This document shows positions 1 to 7,905 of a stretch of 52,029 nucleotides of DNA, piece after piece. The notes under the pieces were generated by a model. It was not told the DNA's origin and did no database searches. It saw nothing but the letters and a program-made list of their open reading frames with translations. A program made the translations under genes and the position numbers. Every line of letters begins with the position of its first letter. Position 1 is the stretch's first letter. The stretch comes from Isosphaera sp. (GTDB lineage Bacteria; Planctomycetota; Planctomycetia; Gemmatales; Gemmataceae). The stretch spans positions 1-52,029 of the forward strand of contig PNKH01000051.1 in the NCBI GenBank assembly GCA_013822345.1, written 5' to 3'.

Positions 1-15
1 CCGGTGAGTGAATGA
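1..15 (+). CDS. 3' end of an upstream gene (last four codons)
   Basis: The first reading frame of the window reads Pro-Val-Ser-Glu followed by a TGA stop at 13-15. That stop overlaps the ATG of the next gene at 12-14 (ATGA overlap), an arrangement typical of translationally coupled pairs. A small toxin-like gene follows, so this could be the tail of an antitoxin gene, but only a few codons are visible and nothing can be said about its product. Confidence 0.35.
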   Translation, partial: PVSE

Positions 16-269
16 CCTTCGCCGTCAACCTGGACCCGCCGGCCATCCAGGGCCTGGCCGCCGCGTGGCTGGCCGCGCCGGACCGCGGGGCGGTCACCGC
101 GGCCGCCCACCAAATGGAGCAGATCCTCGCCGCCGACCCGCTCGGCCACGGCGAGTCGCGGGAGTCGAGCGTCAGCCGGGTCGGGTACGTCCCGCCGCTC
201 GGGTTCACCTTCGACGTGGTCGTCGATGATTCGGCGGTGCACGTCACCGCGATCTGGCTGACCTCCTGA
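12..269 (+). CDS. RelE/ParE-like small protein (putative toxin)
   Basis: This is an 85-residue protein with the compact alpha-alpha-beta pattern of the RelE/ParE superfamily. Helical segments (AIQGLAAAW, then AVTAAAHQMEQIL) are followed by short strands ending in VHVTAIW. RelE/ParE toxins act in the cytoplasm on ribosome-bound mRNA or on gyrase, paired with an antitoxin encoded next to them. The start overlaps the stop of an upstream frame that is cut off by the window edge, consistent with such a pair. No catalytic residues can be assigned with certainty, and many planctomycete members of this family are untested. The fold assignment is an inference from sequence pattern. Confidence 0.55.
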   Translation: MTFAVNLDPPAIQGLAAAWLAAPDRGAVTAAAHQMEQILAADPLGHGESRESSVSRVGYVPPLGFTFDVVVDDSAVHVTAIWLTS

Positions 270-286
270 CCCCGCAGGGTTCGCCC

Positions 287-1102
287 GTGCCCCGCCTCCC
301 GCTCCTCGCCCTACTCGCCGCCGCCCCGGGCCTCGTCGCCGCCCCCGACGACCCGAAGCCCGAGGAACTGGTGCTCGTCCGCCAGGGGACCCTGCCGGTC
401 ATCGTCTCGGCCCCGCACGGCGGGCGGAAGCCGGCCCCCGGCGTCCCCGAACGCGCCGGCACCGGCGTCGCCCAGTTCGCCACCGTCCTCGACGCCAACA
501 CCGACCTCCTCGCCGAGACGTTCGCCGCCGAACTCGAGAAGCGACTGAACGGGAAGCCGTGGGTCGTCGTCGCCCGGTTCGGACGGAAGTACCTCGACGC
601 CAACCGCCCTCGCGAACTCGCCTACGAGTCGGACAAGGCCGCCCCGCACTACGACGCCTACCACGACGCCCTCACCGCCGCCTGCAGGGCGGTCAAGAAG
701 GCGTCCGGCCGCGGGCTCCTGCTCGACCTTCACGGCCAGGGCGAGACCAAGGACGCGGTCTACCGCGGCACCCGGGACGGGCAGACCGTCACCCTCCTCG
801 TCGACCGGTTCGGGCGGGCCGCCGTGACCGGCAAGCGGAGCGTCCTCGGGCACCTGGAGCGGAGCGGGTACACGGTGCTGCCGGGGTGCGCGGACGAGAA
901 GGCGAAGGAGGAGCCGAGGTTCCGCGGCGGACACGTCGTCGGGACGTACGGGAGCCACACCGGGTACGGGATCGACGCGGTCCAGCTGGAGTTCGGCACG
1001 TCGCTGCGGGCGGACAAGGACCGGTGCCTGAAGACCGCCCGCGACCTGGCCGACGCGGTCGCCGTGTTCCACGACGAGTACCTGAAGGACCCGGGGAAGT
1101 GA
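287..1102 (+). CDS. secreted N-formylglutamate amidohydrolase-like protein
   Basis: This 271-residue protein begins with a hydrophobic signal peptide (about residues 1-19). The motifs SAPHGG (residues 41-46) and DLHGQG (147-152) match the conserved His/Asp-His metal and catalytic motifs of the N-formylglutamate amidohydrolase superfamily. Members hydrolyse N-formyl-glutamate or act as related zinc amidohydrolases or peptidases. The signal peptide suggests a periplasmic enzyme with a different substrate from histidine degradation. No hut genes are nearby, so a role in histidine catabolism is not supported. A small secreted beta-sandwich protein follows 16 bases downstream and may share its transcript. 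Confidence 0.75.
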   Translation: MPRLPLLALLAAAPGLVAAPDDPKPEELVLVRQGTLPVIVSAPHGGRKPAPGVPERAGTGVAQFATVLDANTDLLAETFAAELEKRLNGKPWVVVARFGRKYLDANRPRELAYESDKAAPHYDAYHDALTAACRAVKKASGRGLLLDLHGQGETKDAVYRGTRDGQTVTLLVDRFGRAAVTGKRSVLGHLERSGYTVLPGCADEKAKEEPRFRGGHVVGTYGSHTGYGIDAVQLEFGTSLRADKDRCLKTARDLADAVAVFHDEYLKDPGK

Positions 1103-1118
1103 CCCGAGGAGGTGCGTG

Positions 1119-1493
1119 ATGCTGCGTGTTCTCGGCGCGTGTGCGTTCCTGTGGGCGGCGGGTCACGCCGCGGCCGACGACAAGAAGCCGGACCCGCCGA
1201 AGGGCGAGGCGGTGACCGGGACCGTCGCCCTCGACGGCCAGCCGCTCCCCGGCGGGACGGTCACGTTCGTGTCGAAGGACGGGAAGACGACGGCGGCCGC
1301 GCCGGTGAAGGACGGGAAGTACGAGGCGAAGCTCCCGGCCGGGGAGTACGGGGTCGGGGTGGTCGGGCCGGCGCCGCCGAAGGTCCCGCGGCCGTTCGTC
1401 CCGGAGCGGTACGGCGACCCGCAGAAGAGCGGGATCGTGGTGAAGGTGGCGGCCGGCCGGAACGAGGTCAACCTCGACCTCAAGTCGAAGTGA
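1119..1493 (+). CDS. secreted carboxypeptidase-regulatory/transthyretin-like domain protein
   Basis: This small protein of 124 residues has an N-terminal signal peptide (LRVLGACAFLWAAGHAAA) and then one beta-sandwich domain. The pattern VTGTVALDGQPLPGGTVTF, followed by a strand pair and ending with GRNEVNLDL, is characteristic of CarboxypepD-regulatory-like domains common in planctomycete exported proteins. ATG at 1119 is preferred because GAGGAGG at 1106-1112 lies at normal spacing; GTG at 1116 is possible but too close. No enzymatic motif is visible. It probably binds or scaffolds other envelope proteins; this is inference from the fold. Confidence 0.65.
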   Translation: MLRVLGACAFLWAAGHAAADDKKPDPPKGEAVTGTVALDGQPLPGGTVTFVSKDGKTTAAAPVKDGKYEAKLPAGEYGVGVVGPAPPKVPRPFVPERYGDPQKSGIVVKVAAGRNEVNLDLKSK

Positions 1494-1502
1494 CGGCCGC
1501 GG

Positions 1503-2015
1503 TCACTTGAGCTTCGCCCGGAGGGCGGCGAGCTTCTCCAGGGCGGTCTGCACCTGCGGGTGGGCGCCGACCGGGGCGGCCGGGACGACCGCCCCGACCT
1601 CGTCCAGGTCGGCGGCCGCCTTGTCCCGCACCTCCCGCAGCCGCTTCGCCTCCGGGGAGTCGGGCGGGGTGGTCGCGGCCGCCTCGGCGAGGTTCGGGGC
1701 CAGCCCGTCCCGCACCACCTCCCCGACCAGGTCCGCCAGCTCCGCCACCCGGTCCGGGTTCCGGTCCTCGGTCGCCGCCCGCCCCAGCGAGTTGACCAGC
1801 GTCCGGACCGTCTTCCGGCACCCCTCCGCCCGCCGCAGCGGGTCGGTCGCGTCGGACAGGGCGACGCCGTCGGACACGAGGTTGTCGAGCAGGGTGCGGT
1901 TCGCCCGGAACAGGGCCAGCCGGTCGGCCGGGGCCAGCGGCGGCGGCGGACCCTGCGCCCCGGCCCACCCTGCCAGTGCGGCGGCGGTCGTCAGGAGTAC
2001 GGCGACGCGGGCCAC
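1503..2015 (-). CDS. secreted helical protein of unknown function, downstream of an anti-sigma gene
   Basis: This 170-residue protein has a signal peptide (MARVAVLLTTAAALAGWAGA) and a mostly helical, Ala/Leu/Asp-rich mature part without recognisable catalytic motifs. It is the third gene of a minus-strand run: sigma factor (3421-2825), anti-sigma (2808-2029), then this gene 13 bases further. Its mature region resembles in character the periplasmic part of the anti-sigma protein upstream: both have helix-rich stretches with 'ADRLA/LARTL' patterns around 'DPLRRAEG' or 'ALPPAERK'. It may be a periplasmic partner that senses a signal for the sigma/anti-sigma pair. That role is inferred only from position. 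Confidence 0.55.
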   Translation of the reverse strand: MARVAVLLTTAAALAGWAGAQGPPPPLAPADRLALFRANRTLLDNLVSDGVALSDATDPLRRAEGCRKTVRTLVNSLGRAATEDRNPDRVAELADLVGEVVRDGLAPNLAEAAATTPPDSPEAKRLREVRDKAAADLDEVGAVVPAAPVGAHPQVQTALEKLAALRAKLK

Positions 2016-2028
2016 GGGCGACTCCCCC

Positions 2029-2808
2029 TCACGGTCCGGCCAGGTCTAGCAACGTTTTCTGCCCCTCCCGGGCGGTCCGGGCGATCCCCTCCAGGATCGG
2101 CTTGGCGTCCGCCGGCGACTCCCCCGCCGCCCGCCCGGCCTCGTCCGCCGCCTCGCCCAGCGTCCGGGCCAGGGCCTCGAACTCGAGCTTCCGCTCGGCC
2201 GGGGGCAGGGCCCGGTCCGGGAAGGCCCTGGCCTGCTTCACCACCCCGTCGTTGACCACCCGGGCGAACCACGTCTCCACGTCCCGCAGTTCGTTCTTGG
2301 TCGCCAGCCGGGACAGTTCGCCGGCCTCGGTCGCCAAATCCTGGGCCAGCCCGCCGAGGGCCCGCAGCTTCTTTCCCGGGGTGTCGGCCTGGGCCAGGGC
2401 CACGTCCCGCTTGACCACTTTCTCCAGGAACGGGTCCCGCGGGGCGGCCGCGACCGGCCGGGACGACGGCCCGTCCCCACGGGTCAGCCACCACCCGCCG
2501 GCCACCAGCACCGCCGCCGCCAGCCCGCCGACCAGGGCCGCGTTCCGCCGCACCCACCCGGCAGCCGGTGGCCGGGCCGGCTCGGCGGCCGGGCGGCGCG
2601 AGAGGTCGTCGACCAGGGCGTCCTTCTTGCCGGCCGGCGGCGGCGGGACCGGCAGGTTCTCGAGCAGACATTCGAGCCGGGCCGCCTGCTCCGCCCACGC
2701 CCGGCACCCCGGGCAGTCGACGACGTGCGTCCGGAGCGCGGCCGGCACCCGCCGCGGGTCGGGCAGCGCCAGCACCTGGTTCCGGACGGCGTCGCAGTTC
2801 GCGGTCAT
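2029..2808 (-). CDS. membrane anti-sigma factor with zinc-finger (zf-HC2-like)
   Basis: This 259-residue protein has an N-terminal cytoplasmic ZAS-type motif: His28, Cys32 and Cys35 (HVVDCPGC), with Cys5 as a further candidate ligand. A single membrane helix follows at about residues 89-107, and the rest is a helical periplasmic domain of about 150 residues. Such proteins hold their cognate ECF sigma factor inactive at the membrane and release it on an envelope or redox signal. The ECF sigma gene lies 16 bases upstream in the same direction, so the two are almost certainly co-transcribed. The ligand of the periplasmic domain is unknown. Confidence 0.8.
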   Translation of the reverse strand: MTANCDAVRNQVLALPDPRRVPAALRTHVVDCPGCRAWAEQAARLECLLENLPVPPPPAGKKDALVDDLSRRPAAEPARPPAAGWVRRNAALVGGLAAAVLVAGGWWLTRGDGPSSRPVAAAPRDPFLEKVVKRDVALAQADTPGKKLRALGGLAQDLATEAGELSRLATKNELRDVETWFARVVNDGVVKQARAFPDRALPPAERKLEFEALARTLGEAADEAGRAAGESPADAKPILEGIARTAREGQKTLLDLAGP

Positions 2809-2824
2809 GGGTCCACCCCGTCGC

Positions 2825-3421
2825 TCACGCCCCGGGTTCGCCGGACACCGCCCCGGGCGGCAGCAGCTCGGGGGCCAGCACCTTCATCAGCTTCTGCCGG
2901 GCCTTGAACACCCGCCACCGGGCGGTCTCCTCGGTCGTGTTCAGGACCCGGGCCACCTCGCGGAAGGACAACCCCTCCTCCACCCGCAGGGTCAGGGCCG
3001 ACCGGAAGTCGGGCGGCAGCTCGGCGACCGCCCGGGCCACCGCCGCCAGCGCCTCCCGGTTCTCCGCCCCGGCCTCCACCCCGCCGACCCCCGGGGCCGC
3101 CGCGTCCTCCGGCAGGGAATACCTGGTCCGCCGGTCGGCCCGCTTCTGGTTCACGAAGTTGTTGTGCCCGATCCGGAACACCCACGCCCGGAAGTTCGTC
3201 CCGGGCCGGAACGAGTTCACCGCCGCCAGCGCCTTCAGGAACGTCTCCTGGGTCAGGTCCTCGGCCGCGTGCCGGTCGCGGGTCAGGTGGTACAGCCACC
3301 GGTACAGCCGGTCCCAGTACCGGTCGACCAGCCGGGCGAACGCGGACCGGTCGCCCGCCTGGGCGGCCCCGATCCAGTCAGCCTCCTCGTCGGGGAGGAG
3401 GTGGTCCGTGTCCCGGGTCAC
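2825..3421 (-). CDS. ECF-family RNA polymerase sigma factor
   Basis: This 198-residue protein has the two domains of group 4 sigma factors. Region 2 spans about residues 22-90 (FARLVDRYWDRLYRWLYHL, then DLTQETFLKAL, then FRAWVFRIGHN). Region 4 spans about 130-182 (LPPDFRSALTLRVEEGLSF, with the helix-turn-helix REVARVLNTTEETARWRV). It would direct RNA polymerase to a stress or envelope regulon when released by the anti-sigma factor encoded immediately downstream. The 240-base space upstream carries the palindrome at 3578-3666, which separates it from the next operon. Confidence 0.93.
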   Translation of the reverse strand: MTRDTDHLLPDEEADWIGAAQAGDRSAFARLVDRYWDRLYRWLYHLTRDRHAAEDLTQETFLKALAAVNSFRPGTNFRAWVFRIGHNNFVNQKRADRRTRYSLPEDAAAPGVGGVEAGAENREALAAVARAVAELPPDFRSALTLRVEEGLSFREVARVLNTTEETARWRVFKARQKLMKVLAPELLPPGAVSGEPGA

Positions 3422-3577
3422 GCGGCGGCCGGTCCGGCGGGGTCGGGTTGGGGCGGCGGAAGTTCACCATAGCCCCCGGACCGCCCGGTTGTCCAGCACC
3501 CGTCGGCCGTTGCGCCCGCCCGGAAGGGTAAACGGGCCCGGCCCGCCGGCGTTGGCGGGAAACCGGGGGGCGGGGTT

Positions 3578-3666
3578 GTAGGGTGCGTCGAGGTCCGCTT
3601 CGGACCGACGACGCACCTGGGGGCGCCGGTGCGTCGTCGCTCGAAGACTCGCTCGACGCACCCTAC
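3578..3666. repeat. GTAG-bounded intergenic palindrome P1
   Basis: The outer arms 3578-3591 and 3653-3666 are perfect 14 bp inverted repeats beginning GTAGGGTGCG and ending CACCCTAC. A second inverted repeat (CGACGACGCACC against GGTGCGTCGTCG) lies inside. The TAG stop of the cytochrome c/thioredoxin gene (3663-3665, minus strand) lies within the outer arm. P1 matches the reverse complement of P2 (5935-6023) along most of its length. The GTAG...CTAC ends resemble the guide tetranucleotide of REP/BIME elements mobilised by RAYT transposases. No RAYT gene is in the window. Confidence 0.9.
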
Positions 3667-4532
3667 TTCGGCAGGAAGCGCTCGACCAGCTTCGCCTGCG
3701 GGTCGGCCGCCCAGTCGCGGGCGCCGGCGGCCCGGCCGACCGCGGTGCCGTCCGGGGCGACCAGCCAGACGGTCGGGAGCGACTGCACCTCGTACCGCGC
3801 CGCCCCGAGGCCGGTCTCCTCGACGAAGGCGGTCGTCCCGGGGGCGACCCGGTCGAGCACCGTCTGGGCGGCCGCCGGGTCGTCCTCGTCCGTGCAGACG
3901 TGCAGCACCGCCAGCCGGCCGGCGTGCCGCCGCTCCAGGGCGGTGAGGGCCGGCACCTCCTTGATGCAGTGCGTGCAGCCGGTGCCCCAGAAGTGGATCA
4001 GGACGAGCTTGCCGGCGTGGTCCTTGAGGCGGACCGACCGCCCGGCCGCGTCGGTCAGGGCGAGCGGCGGAGGGGCCGTGCCGAGCAAGCTGACGAACCC
4101 GGCGTCGGCGAGCGCCTTCTCGTCCGCGGACGGCGACTTCGTCGTGACCGGCCCGGCCGTCGCCAGCCGGTGGACGTGGGCCACCACGGCGTCGATGTCC
4201 GCCGCCGGCAGCGTTCGGAACGACGCCATGCCGGTCCCTGGGATGCCTTCCACGGTGACGCGGCGGATGGCGTCGGGGGTCGGTTCGGTCCGCCACGGGC
4301 GGGCGGCGAAGTCCCGCGGCGGCGGACGCAGCTCCGCGGCCGCGGCGCCGTCGCCGCGGCCGTCCGGGCCGTGGCACGACGCACAGTACGTCTGGTAGAC
4401 CATCGGCCCGCGGTACGACAGCGGGGCGGGGGCCGGCTCGGCGGGCGGCCGGAGCCGGCCGCCGACCACCCACCCGACGGCGAGCGTTGCCGCCACCACG
4501 CCTGCCGCGGCGACCGGGAACGACACCTTCAT
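3663..4532 (-). CDS. cytochrome c / thioredoxin-like fusion protein
   Basis: This 289-residue protein starts with a membrane anchor or signal (about residues 6-25). A class I cytochrome c domain follows, with the haem motif Cys50-Ala-Ser-Cys53-His54 and a likely axial Met102 in GTGMASF. Next comes a thioredoxin-fold redoxin domain (about 150-285) with Cys186-Thr-His-Cys189 in the context HFWGTGCTHC. The protein would act on the periplasmic side, coupling haem electron transfer to disulfide or peroxide chemistry. Its ATG (4532-4530) shares a base with the stop of the upstream gene (TGATG), so it is translationally coupled to the beta-propeller protein. GTG at 4535 is a less likely start. Its TAG stop is contributed by palindrome P1. 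Confidence 0.85.
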   Translation of the reverse strand: MKVSFPVAAAGVVAATLAVGWVVGGRLRPPAEPAPAPLSYRGPMVYQTYCASCHGPDGRGDGAAAAELRPPPRDFAARPWRTEPTPDAIRRVTVEGIPGTGMASFRTLPAADIDAVVAHVHRLATAGPVTTKSPSADEKALADAGFVSLLGTAPPPLALTDAAGRSVRLKDHAGKLVLIHFWGTGCTHCIKEVPALTALERRHAGRLAVLHVCTDEDDPAAAQTVLDRVAPGTTAFVEETGLGAARYEVQSLPTVWLVAPDGTAVGRAAGARDWAADPQAKLVERFLPK

Positions 4533-5917
4533 CACTTCGCCCCCGGTTCGCCGAGGCGGATGACGACCACCGCCTTGCCGGTCTCGTCGAGTTCGTTCCA
4601 GGCGACGAACACCTCACCGCCGGTGCCGGTGACCGCCGGCCGGGTCTGGAACGCCCCCGGCCTGGCCCGGACCGCCCGCGCCTCCCCGAACCCCGCGGCC
4701 CCCGCCGGCCACGACCGGACCATCACCGCCCGGCCGCCGACGCCGGGGGTCGGCGTCGCCGGCTCGTGCCGGTGCCCGGCGTCGGCCGGCGGCTCCGCCC
4801 CGACGCTCTCCTCCCAGACCGCGTGGAGCGTCCCAGCGGCGTCCGCGAACAGCTTGGCGTTCCCCTGGGTGCCGGTCGGGATGGGGTTCAGCTCGCGGGC
4901 CGTGAACGCCAGGTCGGTCAGTCGGGCCGAGGCATGGTAGCACCGCGGCGGGCCGGATCGGGCGTCCATCCAGGCGACGTGCAGGGTGTCGCCGACCCGA
5001 GCCAGCGACGGGCCGTCGTGCGAGCAGCCGTTGAACGCCCACGCCGGCGGCACCACCGGGTGAAGGGTGAACGCGGACTCGCCCGGCTTCCGCACGCCGA
5101 CGGCGATGTCGCGGTAGCCGTTCGCCAAGTTCCGGAAGGCGACGAACGCGGTCCCGTCCGGGCCGACGAGCGCCGCCGTCGGGCAGCACGGGCAGACCCC
5201 CTTGTCGTCGTCCCCGGCGTGGACCGGCAGCTCCGGGTCGAACGCCGGCGCCCCGGCCTTGCGGACCGCGGCGTAGCACTGCTGGGCCTTGTTCCGGTTG
5301 TCGAGCCAGGACGCGAGGAGGGTGCCGTCCGGGCCGGCGGCGAGGGCGGTGTAGGTGGCCCGCGCCCCGTTCCCCTGGTGCCACTGAGCCGGCGGGCCGA
5401 ACGTGTCCCCGCGGTCGGCCGACGCGGCGACCAGCGCCCGCACGCCGGAGCGGTCGGGGAGGGCCTCGATCCACGCGAGGTGGACCGCCGGCCCGGCCGC
5501 GACCAGGTGCGGCACCATCCGCACCTCCCGCGTCACCGCCTTCCCCTTCATCTGCGCGACCGACTTGAAGACGCCGGACCTGGCGACCACCCTCGGGGCG
5601 TCGAACCGGCCGCCGGCGTCGTCCGACCGGGCGAGGAACAGGGTCCGCTCGTCGTCGGCGGTCCGCGACGCCCAGGCGAGGTACAGCCGGCCGCCCGGGT
5701 CGGCGGTCAGGACCGGTGCTTCGAGCGTGTCCTTGGCGTCGGCCGCGGTCAGCGGGAAGCGGTGGACCGGAACCTCCGTCGGGCCGGGCGGCGGGCCGGC
5801 GGGGGTCGGCGAGAGGTTGGCGAGGTACAGCCCGCCGCCGAGGCCGGCGGCGGCGAGGACGGCCAGGGCGAGGGGCTTCACCCACCCGGGTCGCGGGGGC
5901 GGTGAGGTCGTGGTCAT
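4532..5917 (-). CDS. membrane-anchored sialidase-like beta-propeller (BNR) protein
   Basis: This 461-residue protein has an N-terminal transmembrane anchor (about residues 14-34). The rest is made of repeats of the sialidase/BNR type, with Asp-box-like turns such as SDDAGGRFDAP and SADRGDTFGPP and recurring 'VHLAWIE', 'LYLAWAS', 'HVAWMD' and 'VFVAWNE' strands. The cluster VCPCCPTAALVGPDG near the middle supplies paired cysteines that could bind a metal or haem iron. Propellers of this kind are often scaffolds rather than true sialidases, and the catalytic Arg triad cannot be placed. Translational coupling to the cytochrome c/thioredoxin gene suggests the two proteins work together at the envelope. 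Confidence 0.75.
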   Translation of the reverse strand: MTTTSPPPRPGWVKPLALAVLAAAGLGGGLYLANLSPTPAGPPPGPTEVPVHRFPLTAADAKDTLEAPVLTADPGGRLYLAWASRTADDERTLFLARSDDAGGRFDAPRVVARSGVFKSVAQMKGKAVTREVRMVPHLVAAGPAVHLAWIEALPDRSGVRALVAASADRGDTFGPPAQWHQGNGARATYTALAAGPDGTLLASWLDNRNKAQQCYAAVRKAGAPAFDPELPVHAGDDDKGVCPCCPTAALVGPDGTAFVAFRNLANGYRDIAVGVRKPGESAFTLHPVVPPAWAFNGCSHDGPSLARVGDTLHVAWMDARSGPPRCYHASARLTDLAFTARELNPIPTGTQGNAKLFADAAGTLHAVWEESVGAEPPADAGHRHEPATPTPGVGGRAVMVRSWPAGAAGFGEARAVRARPGAFQTRPAVTGTGGEVFVAWNELDETGKAVVVIRLGEPGAK

Positions 5918-5934
5918 GGCGGGACATCTCCGGG

Positions 5935-6023
5935 GTGGGGTGCGTCGAGCGAGCCTTCGAGCGACGACGCACCAGGGGGCGCCGGTGCGTCATCGGTCCG
6001 AGGCGGACCTCGACGCACCCTAC
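5935..6023. repeat. intergenic palindrome P2, inverted copy of P1
   Basis: The arms 5937-5948 and 6010-6023 pair, with a right end TCGACGCACCCTAC identical to that of P1. The left end reads GTGGGGTG instead of GTAGGGTG, so one GTAG terminus has decayed. Over its length P2 resembles the reverse complement of P1, except that the short central GC spacer is flipped. P1 and P2 therefore bracket the coupled pair 3663-5917 in opposite orientation. Confidence 0.85.
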
Positions 6024-6047
6024 GGGGTTTCGGACCTTGCTCGGCCG

Positions 6048-7280
6048 TCAGAAGTCGCCGCCGACCTCGCCGCCGGCGCGGGTCGAGGCGGCCCGCCAGG
6101 CGTCGAGGTCGACCCCGTCCCGGACGAACCGGACGCTCCCGTCACAGAACACCGCGTTCACCCCGCCGGGGTGGTTGCTCCGCGGGGCGAAGAACCCCCG
6201 CCCGTGCGCCCCGCAGTCCGGCAGCGGGTCGTTCGGCCGCAGGGCGGTGCCGAACACCACGTTCCAGTCCCGCCCGCCCCAGAACCAGGTGCTCCCGCGG
6301 TTCCCGGTCCAGGTCCGGTCGCCGGAGTCGCACTCCGCCGGCCGGCCCGTGACCAGGGCCCCGCCGTTGAGCCACCCGCCGGTCGGCGCCCCGCCGGCCT
6401 GGAAGGTGGACGTGTTCAGCCCGACGTAGTGCCGGACCGGCGTGGTCGGGGCGGCCGGGGCCGTCACGTTCGCCCCGGTCCCGAGCCGGACCTCGGACGC
6501 CATCAGGGTGCCCGACGACCCGTCCCGCAGGTCCCGGAACCCGGTCCGCGAGCCGTACCAGTAGACGCCGTCGGTCGGGAACTGGGAGTCGTAGAAGGCG
6601 AACTCCCTCGGGAAGGTGCCGGCCCGGGCGGTCCCGGTGTTGAACACGTAGTTGGTCCCGGCCGTGGTGAAGTTCGGCCCGCCGGCGGGGGTCGCGGCGG
6701 CCCGGTAGCCGAGGGTGTCGGTGACCGCGAACTCCGGGGTCTGGCCGTCGCTCGGGCACAGGAACAGCGGCACCCGGGTGGCCGCGGCCGCGTCGTGGGC
6801 CGGGTTCAGGACGCCGCGGAAGAACTGCGGGCCGAGCACGGCCGGCTTCGAGAAGTCGATCAGCTGCTGGAGGTTGGCCTGCTCGATGTACGGCAGGGCG
6901 CTGGCCAGCGGGCCGAACGCCTGGGCCTGGCCGATCGCCCCGGTCGCCTCCCCGCCGAGGCCGGGGAAGTGGCCGCGGGCGCTCTCGTAGTTGTGCATCC
7001 CGAGGGCGATCTGCTTCAGGTTGTTCTGGCACTTCGACCGGGCGGACGCCTCGCGGACCTTCTGGACCGCCGGCAGGAGGAGGCCGATCAGGATCGCGAT
7101 GATCGCGATCACCACCAGCAACTCGATCAGGGTGAACCCTCCTGGAGCGCGGCCGTCCCGGCCGCTGCTGCCCCGGACCGGAGCCGACACGATGGTCCCG
7201 GGGGCGGTCGGGGTGGGGTCGGTGGAGCGGCCGGGACGGCCGCGGTCCAGCAAGAGGGTGAACGCGCGGTTGCGGCGCAT
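6048..7280 (-). CDS. DUF1559 pseudopilin-like protein with an in-frame palindrome insertion near its N-terminus
   Basis: This protein of up to 410 residues is a typical planctomycete DUF1559 member. It has the type IV prepilin signal [19 protein letters not shown], then [17 protein letters not shown], then the large beta-rich domain and a C-terminal '[15 protein letters not shown]' motif. Uniquely, the signal is not at the start. The gene opens MRRNRAFTL, a normal prepilin beginning, then carries 42 extra codons from an inserted palindrome (7129-7263) before FTL recurs as FTLIELL. A GTG at 7190 inside the insert would give a 380-residue protein with a 17-residue basic leader ending in Gly-Gly before FTLIELL, so prepilin processing may still be possible. 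Which start is used is unknown. Confidence 0.85.
   Translation of the reverse strand: MRRNRAFTLLLDRGRPGRSTDPTPTAPGTIVSAPVRGSSGRDGRAPGGFTLIELLVVIAIIAILIGLLLPAVQKVREASARSKCQNNLKQIALGMHNYESARGHFPGLGGEATGAIGQAQAFGPLASALPYIEQANLQQLIDFSKPAVLGPQFFRGVLNPAHDAAAATRVPLFLCPSDGQTPEFAVTDTLGYRAAATPAGGPNFTTAGTNYVFNTGTARAGTFPREFAFYDSQFPTDGVYWYGSRTGFRDLRDGSSGTLMASEVRLGTGANVTAPAAPTTPVRHYVGLNTSTFQAGGAPTGGWLNGGALVTGRPAECDSGDRTWTGNRGSTWFWGGRDWNVVFGTALRPNDPLPDCGAHGRGFFAPRSNHPGGVNAVFCDGSVRFVRDGVDLDAWRAASTRAGGEVGGDF
7129..7263. repeat. palindromic element inserted in the DUF1559 gene, with 9 bp target duplication
   Basis: AGGGTGAAC occurs at 7129-7137 and again at 7255-7263, exactly 126 bases (42 codons) apart. Between the copies lie perfect 18 bp inverted arms at 7149-7166 and 7226-7243. 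Deleting one copy plus the insert gives [15 protein letters not shown] in frame, a canonical prepilin N-terminus. This is direct evidence that at least one palindrome family in this genome moves and duplicates its target. Confidence 0.85.
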
Positions 7281-7376
7281 GGGGGTGTGGTTCCGTCGGG
7301 GTGTACGGGGTGGAACGCGGGCGGGCCGCGGCGCGCGGCGGCGACCCGAACGGGGTTGTCGTGGGTGGGGGCCGGG

Positions 7377-7865
7377 TCAGACGTGTCGCGGGGGCGGGTC
7401 GGCGGGGAGGTGGCGGACGGACGTGGGGAACCGGTCGGCCGGGGCGACGACGCCGGTGCGGGCGGGGGCCGTGAGGGCCGGGTTCGGGCGCGGCGGCGGG
7501 ACGGACGGGACCTCGGCCAGGGCGCCGAGCGGCCCCTCGCCGCGGCACCCGCCGGGCTTCACCCAGGCGACCCGGACGGGCGGCTCGGGCTCGGCGGCCG
7601 GCTTCGCGGTCGCCTGGGTGCGGCAGTTCGGGCAGGCCGGCTCGGGCGGGGGCGGCGGGGTCACGCAGCACGCGGCGGCGTCGCAGCAGCACGCCGCGGA
7701 CGGGCCGTTCACCGGACACCCGCACGCCCGGATCGCCTCGCCCGCCCGGACGGCGAGCGGGAACCCGAGCGCGGCGACGCACTGCCCCAGCACCAGCGCG
7801 AGCACGCCCGCCGGGCGCAGGGCCCGACGGAGCCGGCGTGTCGCGCGTCCGAACAGGGAGGGCAT
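7377..7865 (-). CDS. cysteine-rich secreted protein of unknown function
   Basis: This 162-residue protein starts at ATG 7865; a longer frame from 7901 exists but includes no better signal. The N-terminus has a basic stretch then a hydrophobic core (VLALVLGQCVAALGFPLAVRA), i.e. a signal peptide. The next 50 residues are extremely rich in cysteine (ACGCPVNG, then AACCCDAAACC, then ACPNC) and could form disulfides or bind metal such as copper or zinc. The C-terminal half is proline-rich and looks unstructured. It lies between the DUF1559 gene and the phage capsid operon, 40 bases from the connector gene. I do not recognise the family. Confidence 0.6.
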   Translation of the reverse strand: MPSLFGRATRRLRRALRPAGVLALVLGQCVAALGFPLAVRAGEAIRACGCPVNGPSAACCCDAAACCVTPPPPPEPACPNCRTQATAKPAAEPEPPVRVAWVKPGGCRGEGPLGALAEVPSVPPPRPNPALTAPARTGVVAPADRFPTSVRHLPADPPPRHV

Positions 7866-7905
7866 CGGTGACGGTGTACGCGACCGCGGCGCCGGCCGCA
7901 AGGGG

